Part shown: one piece after another, positions 51,841 to 60,479 of the stretch
Numbering within the stretch: position 1 is the first letter of the stretch
Layout: each line of letters begins with the position of its first letter
Source: Anaerolineae bacterium
Lineage (GTDB): Bacteria; Chloroflexota; Anaerolineae; Aggregatilineales; Phototrophicaceae
Direction: 5' to 3'
Length of the DNA stretch: 64,000 bases
NCBI GenBank assembly: GCA_023382675.1
Contig: JAHDWN010000015.1
Location: 62,001 to 126,000 of the forward strand
Translations under genes and position numbers: made by a program
Notes under the pieces: generated by a model
What the model was told of the DNA's origin: nothing
The model's input: the letters and a program-made list of their open reading frames with translations, nothing else
Databases searched by the model: none

Positions 51841-54537
51841 ATGTTGAAGGCCACTTTCAAGAGACACGAGGAGTATCCACTCATCTGGCGCTATGTGTTT
51901 GCAGTGGCGTTGGTGCTGCTTTCACTTCTTGTCACTGAGTCACTCTGGTCGACCCTCCACGAGATACCGATGGTGATCTTCTTCGCAGCCATCACATTGT
52001 CAGCCTGGGTTGGAGGGATGGGCCCCGGCTTGCTCGCAACGGTGCTCTCCATCGTATTGTCGGACTACTTTCTATTTCCTCCGCTGGGCGTTCTCCTGGC
52101 TACAACGGCTGACATTATTCAGTTTTTCATCTTTGGCGCTGTCGCCACGATCATCAGTGCGACCAATCACGCGCGTTTGCATGCTCTGGTTGAAGCGCAG
52201 CAGACCCGCGGTGAAATGCATATTCTGATGGACAACGTAGCCGATGCCATCACGGCACAGGACGCAACGGGGAAGGTTGTCTTTGCCAACCAGGCAGCCG
52301 CACGCCTGACCGGGTTTGACTCGGTCGAACAACTGATGTCTGCGACAGTGCGCGATATACAGGCGCGTTATGAGCTGTTGGATGAGGAAGGCGAACCTTT
52401 TCCATACGAGAAGTTGCCGCGTGGGCGTGTTTTTGCGCAGAATGTGACTGCCGAAGCGCGATTTCGGATGAGATTCCTAGCTGACGGTCACGAACGGTGG
52501 ATACATCTGACTAGTGCACCTGTCCCTGGCCGTGATGGAAAAGCGAGATTAGCTGTCAACATCTTCCGCGATGTCACAGAAACCATGCAGCAGCAGGCGC
52601 GTCTCCGACAGCTGCTCGACAATCTGCCAGCCCTGGTCGGCATGACGACCCCGGATGGGATTCTGATTGAGGCGAATCGCGTCGCCCTGGATCTGGCTGG
52701 ACTAGAGCGTGAGGATGTCGTCAACAAGCCCTTCGATCAAACATACTGGTGGGCCTACGACGAGGCGGTGCAGGCACAACTGCGGGACGCGATTGCTCGC
52801 GCCGCAAGAGGCGAGCGGATACGTTACGACGTGAAAGTACGCACGGGGGAGAGCACATTCGCAATCATTGATTTTATCCTCGCGCCAATCTTCGATGAAA
52901 ACGGAAGAGTTAGCGCGCTGCTTCCGTCCGCGGTAGATGTTACCGAGCGTAAACAATATGAGGCAGATCGTGAGCGCCTCACACTGCTGTTGATGCAAGA
53001 ACAGACACGGCTAAAAGGTATCATTGCCAATATGCCGGGCGTGGTTTGGGAAATTATGGCCGATGAGTATGGGAAACCCCAAGTGACCTTCATCAGCGAC
53101 TACGCCGAAGAACTGTTTGGCTACCCAACAGGCCATTGGGTCGAAGACCCCAATTCATTCGTCAACATTATTCATGAAGATGATCGTGAGCGTGCGCTGG
53201 CCGAAATGCAGGGAATCTCGAATCCCCAATTCCAGATGCAATATCGAATCAGAACCAAAGACGGTACCACAAAACATATAGAAAGCCGCACCAGACTTGT
53301 GGAGAATGCCGTGACCAGACAGCCAATGCTGATCGGCATCACTAGCGATGTCACCGCTTACAAAAAAGCGGAGGCACAACTCATATATTTGAATGCGCAG
53401 CTGGACGATGAGCGCAGTCGTCTCGACGCAATCCTGGCAAGTGTGCCGGGTATTGTCTGGGAAGGTGTGGGTAAGCCGGATGGGTATCAACGACTGACTT
53501 ATGTCAGTCCCCAGGTTGAGACTATTCTGGGATACAGCCGGGAGTATTGGCTCGACAATGCCAACCTGTGGCAGGAGATCATCGTCGCAGACGATTTGCC
53601 CAAAGCGTTTGATCAAGCGATGGCACTGTTTGAAAAAGAGAGGCCGGGCAGCGTCGAATTCCGCCTGGTAGCGAAAGATGGCCGTATCGTCCCTGTGGAA
53701 GCACGCATGACCGTCATGCCCCACGACGCGCACGATGGTGAGCGGCATATGTGCGGCGTGATCATGGATATCAGCGAGCGCAAGCGCAGCGAACGGCGCG
53801 TCGCCAACTACGCGGAACGCCTGCGCCGTTCCAATGAAGAACTCAAGCAGTTTGCTTACGTCGCTTCGCATGACTTGCAAGAACCGCTGCGTATGGTTTC
53901 GAGTTACCTTCAGCTTCTCGAAAACCGCTACAGCGATCAACTCGATCAGGATGCTAAAGAGTTCATCGGGTTTGCCGTCGATGGCGCGACACGTATGAAG
54001 CAGTTGATCCAGGATTTGTTGTTATATTCACGGGTGGAAACGCGCAAGGGTGCATTCTCGATGGTGGATATGAACCAGGTGCTGGATGCTGTCAAAAGAG
54101 ACCTGGGAGTCTTGATCCAGGAAACGGGCGCGACGGTGACTTCCGGCGATCTCCCTGTGTTGACCGCAGATCAACTACAAATGACGCAGCTTTTGCAGAA
54201 TCTGATCAACAACGCGATCAAATTCCGCAGCGAGGAACCGCCGTGTGTGGAAATCAGCGCGGAGAAAGTGAGCGACCTGTGGAAGTTCACGGTGCGGGAT
54301 AACGGTATCGGCATCGAGGAGAAATATAAGGATCGGATCTTTGAAATCTTTCAGCGTCTGCATGGCCGGGGCAAGTATCCAGGCACGGGGATCGGCTTGG
54401 CGATCTGCCGCCGTGTGGTTGAGCGCCATGGCGGTCGAATCTGGGTGGAATCGGAGGCTGGTCATGGCTCGAATTTCTATTTTGCGATTTCGAGCACACT
54501 GACACAGGAGCAAGGAGACAGTAATGCCGAAGAGTAG
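51841..54537 (+). CDS. Sensor histidine kinase with DUF4118 membrane domain and multiple PAS domains
   Basis: An 898-residue kinase. Residues about 15-105 contain four hydrophobic segments of the KdpD-like DUF4118 type ([20 protein letters not shown] through [12 protein letters not shown]). Four PAS domains follow (about 115-240, 245-365, 385-505, 525-645), of which the first has [15 protein letters not shown]. The DHp helix has [20 protein letters not shown] near 660 with the phosphorylated His, and the catalytic domain has [30 protein letters not shown] and [24 protein letters not shown] at 51832 is an alternative start. It overlaps the response regulator gene by 14 bases, forming a signalling operon. 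Confidence 0.88.
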   Translation: MLKATFKRHEEYPLIWRYVFAVALVLLSLLVTESLWSTLHEIPMVIFFAAITLSAWVGGMGPGLLATVLSIVLSDYFLFPPLGVLLATTADIIQFFIFGAVATIISATNHARLHALVEAQQTRGEMHILMDNVADAITAQDATGKVVFANQAAARLTGFDSVEQLMSATVRDIQARYELLDEEGEPFPYEKLPRGRVFAQNVTAEARFRMRFLADGHERWIHLTSAPVPGRDGKARLAVNIFRDVTETMQQQARLRQLLDNLPALVGMTTPDGILIEANRVALDLAGLEREDVVNKPFDQTYWWAYDEAVQAQLRDAIARAARGERIRYDVKVRTGESTFAIIDFILAPIFDENGRVSALLPSAVDVTERKQYEADRERLTLLLMQEQTRLKGIIANMPGVVWEIMADEYGKPQVTFISDYAEELFGYPTGHWVEDPNSFVNIIHEDDRERALAEMQGISNPQFQMQYRIRTKDGTTKHIESRTRLVENAVTRQPMLIGITSDVTAYKKAEAQLIYLNAQLDDERSRLDAILASVPGIVWEGVGKPDGYQRLTYVSPQVETILGYSREYWLDNANLWQEIIVADDLPKAFDQAMALFEKERPGSVEFRLVAKDGRIVPVEARMTVMPHDAHDGERHMCGVIMDISERKRSERRVANYAERLRRSNEELKQFAYVASHDLQEPLRMVSSYLQLLENRYSDQLDQDAKEFIGFAVDGATRMKQLIQDLLLYSRVETRKGAFSMVDMNQVLDAVKRDLGVLIQETGATVTSGDLPVLTADQLQMTQLLQNLINNAIKFRSEEPPCVEISAEKVSDLWKFTVRDNGIGIEEKYKDRIFEIFQRLHGRGKYPGTGIGLAICRRVVERHGGRIWVESEAGHGSNFYFAISSTLTQEQGDSNAEE

Positions 54538-54982
54538 CGGAAAAAACGCGGTACCGATTGAGATTCTGCTCGTTGAAGACAGTCCGGGGGATGCGCGGCT
54601 CACCCAGGAAGCTCTGAAGGGCAGCAAAATCGTCAACAATCTGTATGTGGTCGAAGACGGCGTCGAAGCGATGCGCTTCTTGCGCCAGAAGGGCGAATAC
54701 GCTGATGCGCCTCACCCGGACATCATTCTGCTCGACCTCAATCTACCGCGTATGGATGGACGCGAAGTTCTGGCCGAGATCAAATCTGACGAAACCCTCA
54801 AGCTCATCCCGGTCGTTGTTCTGACGACATCTGTCGACGAACACGATGTACTCGCCGCCTATGGGCTAAATGCAAACTGTTACATCGCGAAACCGGTCGA
54901 TCTTGACCGGTTCATCACCATCGTCCAGTCGATTCAAAACTTCTGGTTCTCCATTGTCAAACTTCCACAGCATTTGCGCTGA
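54524..54982 (+). CDS. Single-domain response regulator (Rcp1-like)
   Basis: A 152-residue receiver domain without an output domain. The acidic pocket is VEDSPGDAR, the phosphorylated Asp is in [13 protein letters not shown] near residue 68, the Thr-Ser in VVLTTS and the Lys in AKPVDL. The length and the [16 protein letters not shown] wording fit the Rcp1/phytochrome-associated type, usually phosphorylated by a kinase with many PAS domains. The upstream kinase overlaps it by 14 bases and is the obvious donor. It may relay to the next gene, a REC-kinase hybrid. Confidence 0.9.
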   Translation: MPKSSGKNAVPIEILLVEDSPGDARLTQEALKGSKIVNNLYVVEDGVEAMRFLRQKGEYADAPHPDIILLDLNLPRMDGREVLAEIKSDETLKLIPVVVLTTSVDEHDVLAAYGLNANCYIAKPVDLDRFITIVQSIQNFWFSIVKLPQHLR

Positions 54983-55012
54983 ACAGTCAGGGAGTCGCAG
55001 GGAGAGAGCAAC

Positions 55013-56932
55013 ATGCGCATTCTCTTAGTCGAGGATAATCCCGGCGATGCCCGGTTGATACAGGAAATGCTGCGTGCAACGCCTGATGTTTCAGTACGCC
55101 AGGTGGACACACTGATGTCGGCGATCGACGCCGCACAGGCAGAGACTTATGATGTCATTCTGCTCGATCTATCGCTGCCGGATAGTACCGGCGTGGACAC
55201 TGTTCTTGAGATGGCGAGCGAAGCACCGGACATGCCGGTCGTCGTTCTCACGGGATTGGATGATGAAGAGCGAGGTATTGAAGCGGTGCAGGCGGGCGCT
55301 CAAGACTACCTGGTCAAGAGCGAGATTGACAGTCGCTTGCTGCTTCGGGCTACGCGTTACGCGCGCGAACGCTATCGGGTAGACGCAGCGCTTCGTCGCA
55401 GTGAACAAGAGTATCGCTCGCTGATTGATGATGTCTTCGATACGTCGATGGTAGCTGTCCTCATTCTTGATCGGGATTTCACGATTGTCTGGCTGAATGA
55501 AGCGACCGAGATTTATTTCGGTGTCGAGCGCGAAGAACTCATCGGTGAAGACAAGCGGGCATTGATCGATTCTAAGCTCAAGTGCATTTTTGCTGACCCC
55601 GATGACTACGCGTCACGGCTGCTGAACGCCTATACGGAAGGCACCTTCACCGACCGATTTGAGTGTCACGTGCTTCCAGAAGATGAGCGCAAGGATCGCT
55701 GGCTGGAACATTGGAGTCAGCCGATCCGTGACGGGATGTTCAAAGGTGGGCGCATCGAGCAGTACACCGACATCACGGATCGTAAAGTTGCGGAAGCTGC
55801 AGAACAGGAGCAGCGGCGATTTGCAGAGGCGTTACGGGTGACGGCGGAAACACTCACCAGCACGCTTGAATTGGACGATGTATTGGATCGGATTCTCGGC
55901 AACATCGAGCAGGTGGTGCCGCACGACGCTGCCAACATCGTGATGATTGAAGATGAGGCAATGCACGTTGAACGCAGCCGCGGTGGTGATGAACTCAAGA
56001 CACAGGAATTGCTGCGAGGGCGCTCGCCTTTGTTGAAAGCGCCTATGCTCAAGCGAATGCAGACCACCAAAGCCCCGGTCATGATCGATGATTTACAGGA
56101 GAGTAATCTGCATGATTCATTGCGCCCTTCGTCGGATATGCATAGTTATGTCGGCGCGCCGATTGTCTTGCAGGACGAAGTGATTGGTTTCATCAATATC
56201 TTTGGCCGAGAGCGAGGCATGTTCGACGCGGAAGCGCCAAAGCGTCTGTCTGCCTTTGCCAGCCAGGCCGCGGTCGCTATTCAGAACGCGCGGCTTTACC
56301 AACGATCACAGGAATTGGCGACCCTTCAGGAGCGCCAGCGTATCGCTCGTGAATTGCATGATGCTGTCAGCCAGACACTGTTTTCCAGTCAGACGATGGC
56401 CGAAGCTGCCTTGCGCCAGTGGTCGAAGAACCCTGAGCGGTCACGTTCGCTGTTCGCGGACGTTCACCGAATGCTGAGCAGCGCTCTCGCCGAAATGCGT
56501 ATTTTGCTGCTGGAGCTGCGTCCGGCTGCCTTGACACAGATTAGTCTGAAACAGCTTTTCGAACAATATTTGCAGGCGACATTGACCAAGCAGAATATTG
56601 AGATTGCCCTGCATATGAGCGATATTCCGCCGTTACCGCCTGCTGTGCAGATCGCGCTTTATCGCATCGTTCAGGAATCGGTTAACAACGTGACGAAACA
56701 TGCGAAGGCAAAGACGATCACAGTCACTGCTTCAACCAACCGGGGAGGGCTTGAACTCGTCGTCCAGGATAATGGAGAGGGTTTTGATCTTAATGACACA
56801 AAAGCCACCAGCCTGGGCCTGGAGATTATGCGTGAACGCGCCGGGCAGATTGGCGCAACTTTGACAATCGATAGTAAACGAGGTCAAGGGACGCGGGTTG
56901 TCGTCAACTGGAATGGGACGCAGACAGAATAA
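55013..56932 (+). CDS. Hybrid REC-PAS-GAF histidine kinase (NarX-type)
   Basis: A 639-residue cytosolic hybrid. Residues 1-120 form a receiver with VEDNPGDARLIQEMLRAT, phosphorylation site in VILLDLSLPDSTG near 51, and VLTGLDD. A PAS domain spans about 135-260, and a GAF domain about 280-425 (NIVMIEDEAMHVERSRGGDE, VGAPIVLQDEVIGFINIFGR). The HisKA_3 dimerisation motif RIARELHDAVSQTLFSSQTM has the phospho-His near 447, and the HATPase has ESVNNVTKHAKAKTITVTAS and DNGEGFDLNDTKATSLGLEI. It therefore receives a signal on REC and passes phosphate to the NarL-type regulator encoded 15 bases later. Confidence 0.9.
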   Translation: MRILLVEDNPGDARLIQEMLRATPDVSVRQVDTLMSAIDAAQAETYDVILLDLSLPDSTGVDTVLEMASEAPDMPVVVLTGLDDEERGIEAVQAGAQDYLVKSEIDSRLLLRATRYARERYRVDAALRRSEQEYRSLIDDVFDTSMVAVLILDRDFTIVWLNEATEIYFGVEREELIGEDKRALIDSKLKCIFADPDDYASRLLNAYTEGTFTDRFECHVLPEDERKDRWLEHWSQPIRDGMFKGGRIEQYTDITDRKVAEAAEQEQRRFAEALRVTAETLTSTLELDDVLDRILGNIEQVVPHDAANIVMIEDEAMHVERSRGGDELKTQELLRGRSPLLKAPMLKRMQTTKAPVMIDDLQESNLHDSLRPSSDMHSYVGAPIVLQDEVIGFINIFGRERGMFDAEAPKRLSAFASQAAVAIQNARLYQRSQELATLQERQRIARELHDAVSQTLFSSQTMAEAALRQWSKNPERSRSLFADVHRMLSSALAEMRILLLELRPAALTQISLKQLFEQYLQATLTKQNIEIALHMSDIPPLPPAVQIALYRIVQESVNNVTKHAKAKTITVTASTNRGGLELVVQDNGEGFDLNDTKATSLGLEIMRERAGQIGATLTIDSKRGQGTRVVVNWNGTQTE

Positions 56933-56947
56933 GAAAGGTTGCCAGAG

Positions 56948-57586
56948 ATGTCCGATGAACGAATTCGCGTTGCACTTGCTGATGATCATGACATGGTGCG
57001 GCAGGGGCTGAAAGTATTGCTTGAGCAATTTGATGATCTCGAGATAGTGGGGGAAGCTCCGGATGGTGAGGCCGCAGTTATACTCTGTCGCCGGCTGCAA
57101 GTCGATGTGCTCTTGCTTGACATGATCATGCCCCATATGGACGGCATCGGGGTTTTGCAGGCGCTAGGCGAGGCTAGCCCCGGCGTTCAAGTGATTGCAC
57201 TCACCAGCTATAGCGATCAGGACACCGTGCAAAATGCTATCAAGGCGGGGGCAGTCGGTTACTTGATGAAAAATGTCTCTGGAGATGAATTGGCAAACGC
57301 GATTCGCAAAGCCTACCATGGACAATCGACACTTTCGCCCGAAGCTGCTCAGGTTCTCATCCGTGCGACCACACAGCCGCCACCAATCGGACATGATTTG
57401 ACGGAGCGCGAACGCGAAGTGCTCGCTTTGATGATCCAGGGCTTGAACAACCGCGAGATTGCGGAGCGCCTGGTGATTAGCAGTTCGACGGTCAAGAATC
57501 ATGTCAGCAGTGTGCTGAGCAAGCTCAATACCGTCAGCCGTACTCAAGCGGTCGCGCTGGCCGTTGAAAACCAGATTCTGGGATAA
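56948..57586 (+). CDS. NarL/LuxR-type response regulator
   Basis: A 212-residue two-domain regulator. The receiver has ADDHDMVRQGLKVLLEQFDD, the phosphorylated Asp in VDVLLLDMIMPHMDG near 55, ALTSYSDQD and LMKNVSGDE. The C-terminal LuxR helix-turn-helix is LTEREREVLALMIQGLNNRE, IAERLVISSSTVKNHVSSVL, with SKLNTVSRTQA. It is the expected output of the preceding hybrid kinase. The ATG at 56948 is used because a TTG three codons earlier has a less suitable site. Targets are unknown. No autogenous operator is evident. Confidence 0.92.
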   Translation: MSDERIRVALADDHDMVRQGLKVLLEQFDDLEIVGEAPDGEAAVILCRRLQVDVLLLDMIMPHMDGIGVLQALGEASPGVQVIALTSYSDQDTVQNAIKAGAVGYLMKNVSGDELANAIRKAYHGQSTLSPEAAQVLIRATTQPPPIGHDLTEREREVLALMIQGLNNREIAERLVISSSTVKNHVSSVLSKLNTVSRTQAVALAVENQILG

Positions 57587-57597
57587 TTCTCGGAATG

Positions 57598-57798
57598 TCA
57601 GTGTGAATTGTGCTTACGGAACATGCGCGCTAGACCGGCGACGACTTCCGCCGAGGTGCGGAAAAGCGCCCGCGATTCTTCGCTATCGGTGTAGCGCGCG
57701 TTCACGCGCAACTGGAAGAGCAGCTGATAAAGCAAACGGCGAGACTGCTTTATAGCTTCTGCATCGTCGTGTTGTGAATAGTTGTCAGTCTCTCTCAT
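57598..57798 (-). CDS. Small polar protein (66 aa), possible
   Basis: A 66-residue polar protein (MRETDNYSQHDDAEAIKQSR, then LLYQLLFQLRVNARYTDSEE and TSAEVVAGLARMFRKHNSH). It lies 20 bases downstream of the YihY-type gene on the same strand and ends 12 bases before the stop of the convergent regulator gene. A purine-rich stretch precedes the ATG but the ribosome binding site is weak. The even composition of charged and aliphatic residues looks like a real small helical protein. No family known to me. Confidence 0.5.
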   Translation of the reverse strand: MRETDNYSQHDDAEAIKQSRRLLYQLLFQLRVNARYTDSEESRALFRTSAEVVAGLARMFRKHNSH

Positions 57799-57818
57799 TT
57801 GCCGTACCCCATCTTTGT

Positions 57819-58742
57819 CTACCAGCGGATGACCTGACGTGTGCTTTGTGCTGCGGGGATTTGCGGTTTGGTCGTGAGATCGCCTGTGGCCTCTTCAGAC
57901 CGCAGCGAACCATACTGACGCGCATACACCTGCGTAAACTCTGCCCCAAACAGGATGATTTGTGCCGAATAGTAAATCCAGAGCAGGATCAAGACGAAGC
58001 TACCGGCAGCGCCATAGGCACTTGCTGTGCTGGTGGTGCCAAGGTACACGCCAAGGGCTGATTTACCGATGGTGAAGAGTAAGGCGGTGATGACCGCGCC
58101 GATCCAGACATCACGCCACTCCAGAGTCAGATCCGGCAAGAAGCGATAAATCAGCGCGAAGAGCACGACGATCAGGCCGTAGGACAACACAAAATTCGCG
58201 ACCCGCAGGATGAGCGCGCTTTCTGGGAAGAGTGACGTTGTGTAGGTGTCGAGGGCACTCAGGGCGGTGCTCAGTACGAGCGATATAAGCAGCAGCAGCC
58301 CAATCATCAGGATCATGCCGAAAGACACCAGCTTGCTCAGAATGAAGCCGCGCGCTCCTGATGGGATTTCGTCTTCCGGCACGTCCCAGACGGTGTTAAG
58401 CGCCCCCTTGAGTTGATCAAACGCATTGATTGCCCCAAAGAGCAGTGCGCCAAGACCAAGCACCGTGGACAGGATGCCTGTGCTGGGTTGGCGCAGGCTG
58501 TCGATCAGACCGCCGATCAATTCCGATGCCGAGGTTCCAACCGTATTCGAGACCAGCGCCAGAACCTCATCACGAACGAACTGTTCACGCAGGACAAAGC
58601 CGGCGAGCGCGATTGTCAGAACGAGCAGGGGAGCGATTGAAAAGGCGATGTAGTAAGCGAGCGCTGCCGCGAGACGTGGCACATTGTCGTCATTCCATTC
58701 CTTGAAGGTTTGTTTTAGAAGTTCAAAAGCTGTCTTCGCCAT
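57819..58742 (-). CDS. YihY/BrkB-family inner membrane protein
   Basis: A 307-residue protein of the family formerly called ribonuclease BN. Family marks are FKEWNDDNVPRLAAALAYYI at the N-terminus followed by AFSIAPLLVLTIALAG, then six hydrophobic segments (including FILSKLVSFGMILMIGLLLL and LSYGLIVVLFALIYRFLPDL), WRDVWIGAVITALLFTIGKS, and YGAAGSFVLILLWIYYSAQI at the end with FGAEFTQVYARQYGS. These are putative transporters of unknown substrate; the ribonuclease label is historic and wrong. The 278-base region upstream also holds the dps promoter. Confidence 0.92.
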   Translation of the reverse strand: MAKTAFELLKQTFKEWNDDNVPRLAAALAYYIAFSIAPLLVLTIALAGFVLREQFVRDEVLALVSNTVGTSASELIGGLIDSLRQPSTGILSTVLGLGALLFGAINAFDQLKGALNTVWDVPEDEIPSGARGFILSKLVSFGMILMIGLLLLISLVLSTALSALDTYTTSLFPESALILRVANFVLSYGLIVVLFALIYRFLPDLTLEWRDVWIGAVITALLFTIGKSALGVYLGTTSTASAYGAAGSFVLILLWIYYSAQIILFGAEFTQVYARQYGSLRSEEATGDLTTKPQIPAAQSTRQVIRW

Positions 58743-58923
58743 CCACTTCCTCCAGATTCGAATTGGTATGTAATAGATTTATCAAATTGCATGACACTGT
58801 ACATGTGCGCGCTCACCCAACCCGATATAGGCCATCTGGCTAACGAACTCCGATAAGGGCGGACTCCAGTGCTTGTGAGCGGGATGACTTGTGAGTTCTT
58901 CGCACACGTTACGTGGTATCCGT

Positions 58924-58961
58924 CACTTGACCCAGGTTGACTTGAGACACCACGCCCATGT
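58924..58961 (+). promoter_or_regulatory. Bipartite promoter element shared with the DUF1328 gene (copy 2)
   Basis: CACTTGACCCAG (58924-58935), exactly 18 bases, and GCCCATGT (58954-58961) repeat the arrangement at 44296-44333. It ends 59 bases before the dps start. The intervening 18 bases differ, so the match is not just a copied stretch. No other feature is visible in 58743-59020. Confidence 0.55.
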
Positions 58962-59020
58962 CGATTGACTCTGGTAAGTCTATATTGAGATCGGTTAATC
59001 GACTGAAGTGAGGTGAATGT

Positions 59021-59545
59021 ATGGCAACGCGCTCTGAAGCGACTAAGAATGGTCTGAAGCCAGATCTGGGTCTGGAAGAAAAGGCACGTGATGGTGTGGT
59101 CAAAACGCTGGCGACAGCACTGGCGGATGCGCACGTGTTGTATATCAAGCTGCGTAAGTATCACTGGAATGTCACTGGTCCTCAGTTCCACTCTCTGCAC
59201 GAACTGTTCGAAGAGCAATACACGAGTCTCGCAACCACCATCGACGAGATCGCAGAGCGGATTGTTCAATACGGCGTCAGCGCGCCCGGCTCAATGGCGC
59301 AATTCGTCGCTATGGCGCGGCTGAAGGAAGACGAGGCCAAGGGCCTGGAAATGGATGCGCACGAGATGGTTGAACAGATCGTGGCTGACCATGAAGCCGT
59401 CGTGCGCAATCTCCGCGAAGACATCGAGAGGGTGGGGGAGACTTACGGCGATGTTGGTGCGGAGGATTTCTTGACCGGACTTCTACAGGATCACCAGAAA
59501 TTCGCCTGGATGGCGCGCGCGATGATCAAGGGCAAGAATCTGTAG
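59021..59545 (+). CDS. dps: Dps-family DNA-protecting ferritin-like protein
   Basis: A 174-residue four-helix protein. The ferroxidase-site residues typical of Dps are visible in HVLYIKLRKYHWNVTGPQFH, SLHELFEEQYTSLATTIDEI and AERIVQYG: the His of KYHW, then His, Asp and Glu. Dps stores iron, detoxifies peroxide and can compact DNA. GAGGTG precedes the ATG. The N-terminal 18 residues (MATRSEATKNGLKPDLGLEE) are polar and may take part in DNA binding. It is probably regulated through the shared bipartite element upstream. Confidence 0.93.
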   Translation: MATRSEATKNGLKPDLGLEEKARDGVVKTLATALADAHVLYIKLRKYHWNVTGPQFHSLHELFEEQYTSLATTIDEIAERIVQYGVSAPGSMAQFVAMARLKEDEAKGLEMDAHEMVEQIVADHEAVVRNLREDIERVGETYGDVGAEDFLTGLLQDHQKFAWMARAMIKGKNL

Positions 59546-59555
59546 GTTGAGCAAT

Positions 59556-59573
59556 CGCTGTGAGGCAACAGCG
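59556..59573 (+). terminator. Small hairpin after dps
   Basis: CGCTGT (59556-59561) and ACAGCG (59568-59573) pair around a 6-base loop, 11 bases after the dps stop, followed by GTTCTTC. The stem is short, so it is a weak terminator at best. Confidence 0.35.
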
Positions 59574-59750
59574 GTTCTTCACGGGGTTGATCCTGAGCCG
59601 TGCAAGCAGTGAGCGGGTATATCAAGCACTGCGGCCCGGATCGTACCAGGACGAACACACTGTGTATCGAACCTGTTACGTGCCCACAATGTGTTTGGCA
59701 CGCGCCGGAGTCATCCTTGAGACTGTACGGAAAGAGAAGGAGCTGCGGAG

Positions 59751-60353
59751 ATGACACATCAAATCGTCACTCAACGTGGAACTGTCGTCGAGGACCCGCC
59801 CGTCGCTCGATTCTTGTTTAGCGATACGCGCATGGCCTGGTTCTGGCTCGTCGTGCGTGCGCTCGTCGGGTGGACATGGCTAGAGGCGGGCATCGAAAAA
59901 TTGGGCAATCCAGCCTGGCTACAGACGGGTGACGCGCTCAAGGGTTTCTGGACAGCCGCAATTCAGGTGCCCGACACTGGCCGGCCTGTCATCGCGTTCG
60001 GCTGGTATCGTAGTTTCATTCAGAGCCTGCTGGATGCTGGTGCCTATACCTGGTTTGCCAAGCTGGTGGTCGCCGGTGAAGTCCTGGTCGGCATTGCGTT
60101 GATCATCGGGGCGTTCGTGGGCATTGCCGCCTTCCTGGGCGGGTTCATGAACTTCAACTACATCATGGCGGGTTCAGCCAGCAGCAATGGCCTGCTGGGG
60201 ATCGCAGCGCTGTTCCTCGTCCTGGCCTGGAAGATCGCGGGCCATTATGGCCTTGATCGCTATCTCCTGCGCTGGTTGGGAACGCCGTGGCGCGAAGAGC
60301 CTGAGCCTGTCCCTGTGACTGCTCAACAGCCTCATCGGCACTCACCGGCATAG
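59751..60353 (+). CDS. DoxX-family membrane protein (TQO small-subunit DoxD-like)
   Basis: A 200-residue protein of the DoxX family. It has about four hydrophobic segments: AWFWLVVRALVGWTWLEAGI, LVVAGEVLVGIALIIGAFVG, IAAFLGGFMNFNYIMAGSAS and LLGIAALFLVLAWKIAGHYG. The GWTWLEAGIEKL and FMNFNY motifs mark the family. DoxX-like proteins occur with quinone/thiosulfate oxidoreductases and thiol stress systems; here no partner subunit is next to it. The AAGGAG site precedes the ATG. It is 205 bases after dps. Confidence 0.85.
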   Translation: MTHQIVTQRGTVVEDPPVARFLFSDTRMAWFWLVVRALVGWTWLEAGIEKLGNPAWLQTGDALKGFWTAAIQVPDTGRPVIAFGWYRSFIQSLLDAGAYTWFAKLVVAGEVLVGIALIIGAFVGIAAFLGGFMNFNYIMAGSASSNGLLGIAALFLVLAWKIAGHYGLDRYLLRWLGTPWREEPEPVPVTAQQPHRHSPA

Positions 60354-60479
60354 CTGTCGGCCGTTTCCAGTGCTTTCTCATGAGCCACATGCTCCGGGCT
60401 ATGGAGTGTGTGGTTTTTTGATTGTAGATGCGCCGCAAGTATCCCTGCGAGCCATGGTAGCGGCGCGCGTCCGCTCATT

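Noticed and set aside
59560-59754. A 64-codon plus-strand frame between dps and the DoxX gene, overlapping the latter by ATGA
   Set aside because: The overlap is tempting, but the start is GTG with a poor site, it begins within the hairpin region after dps and the product matches nothing.
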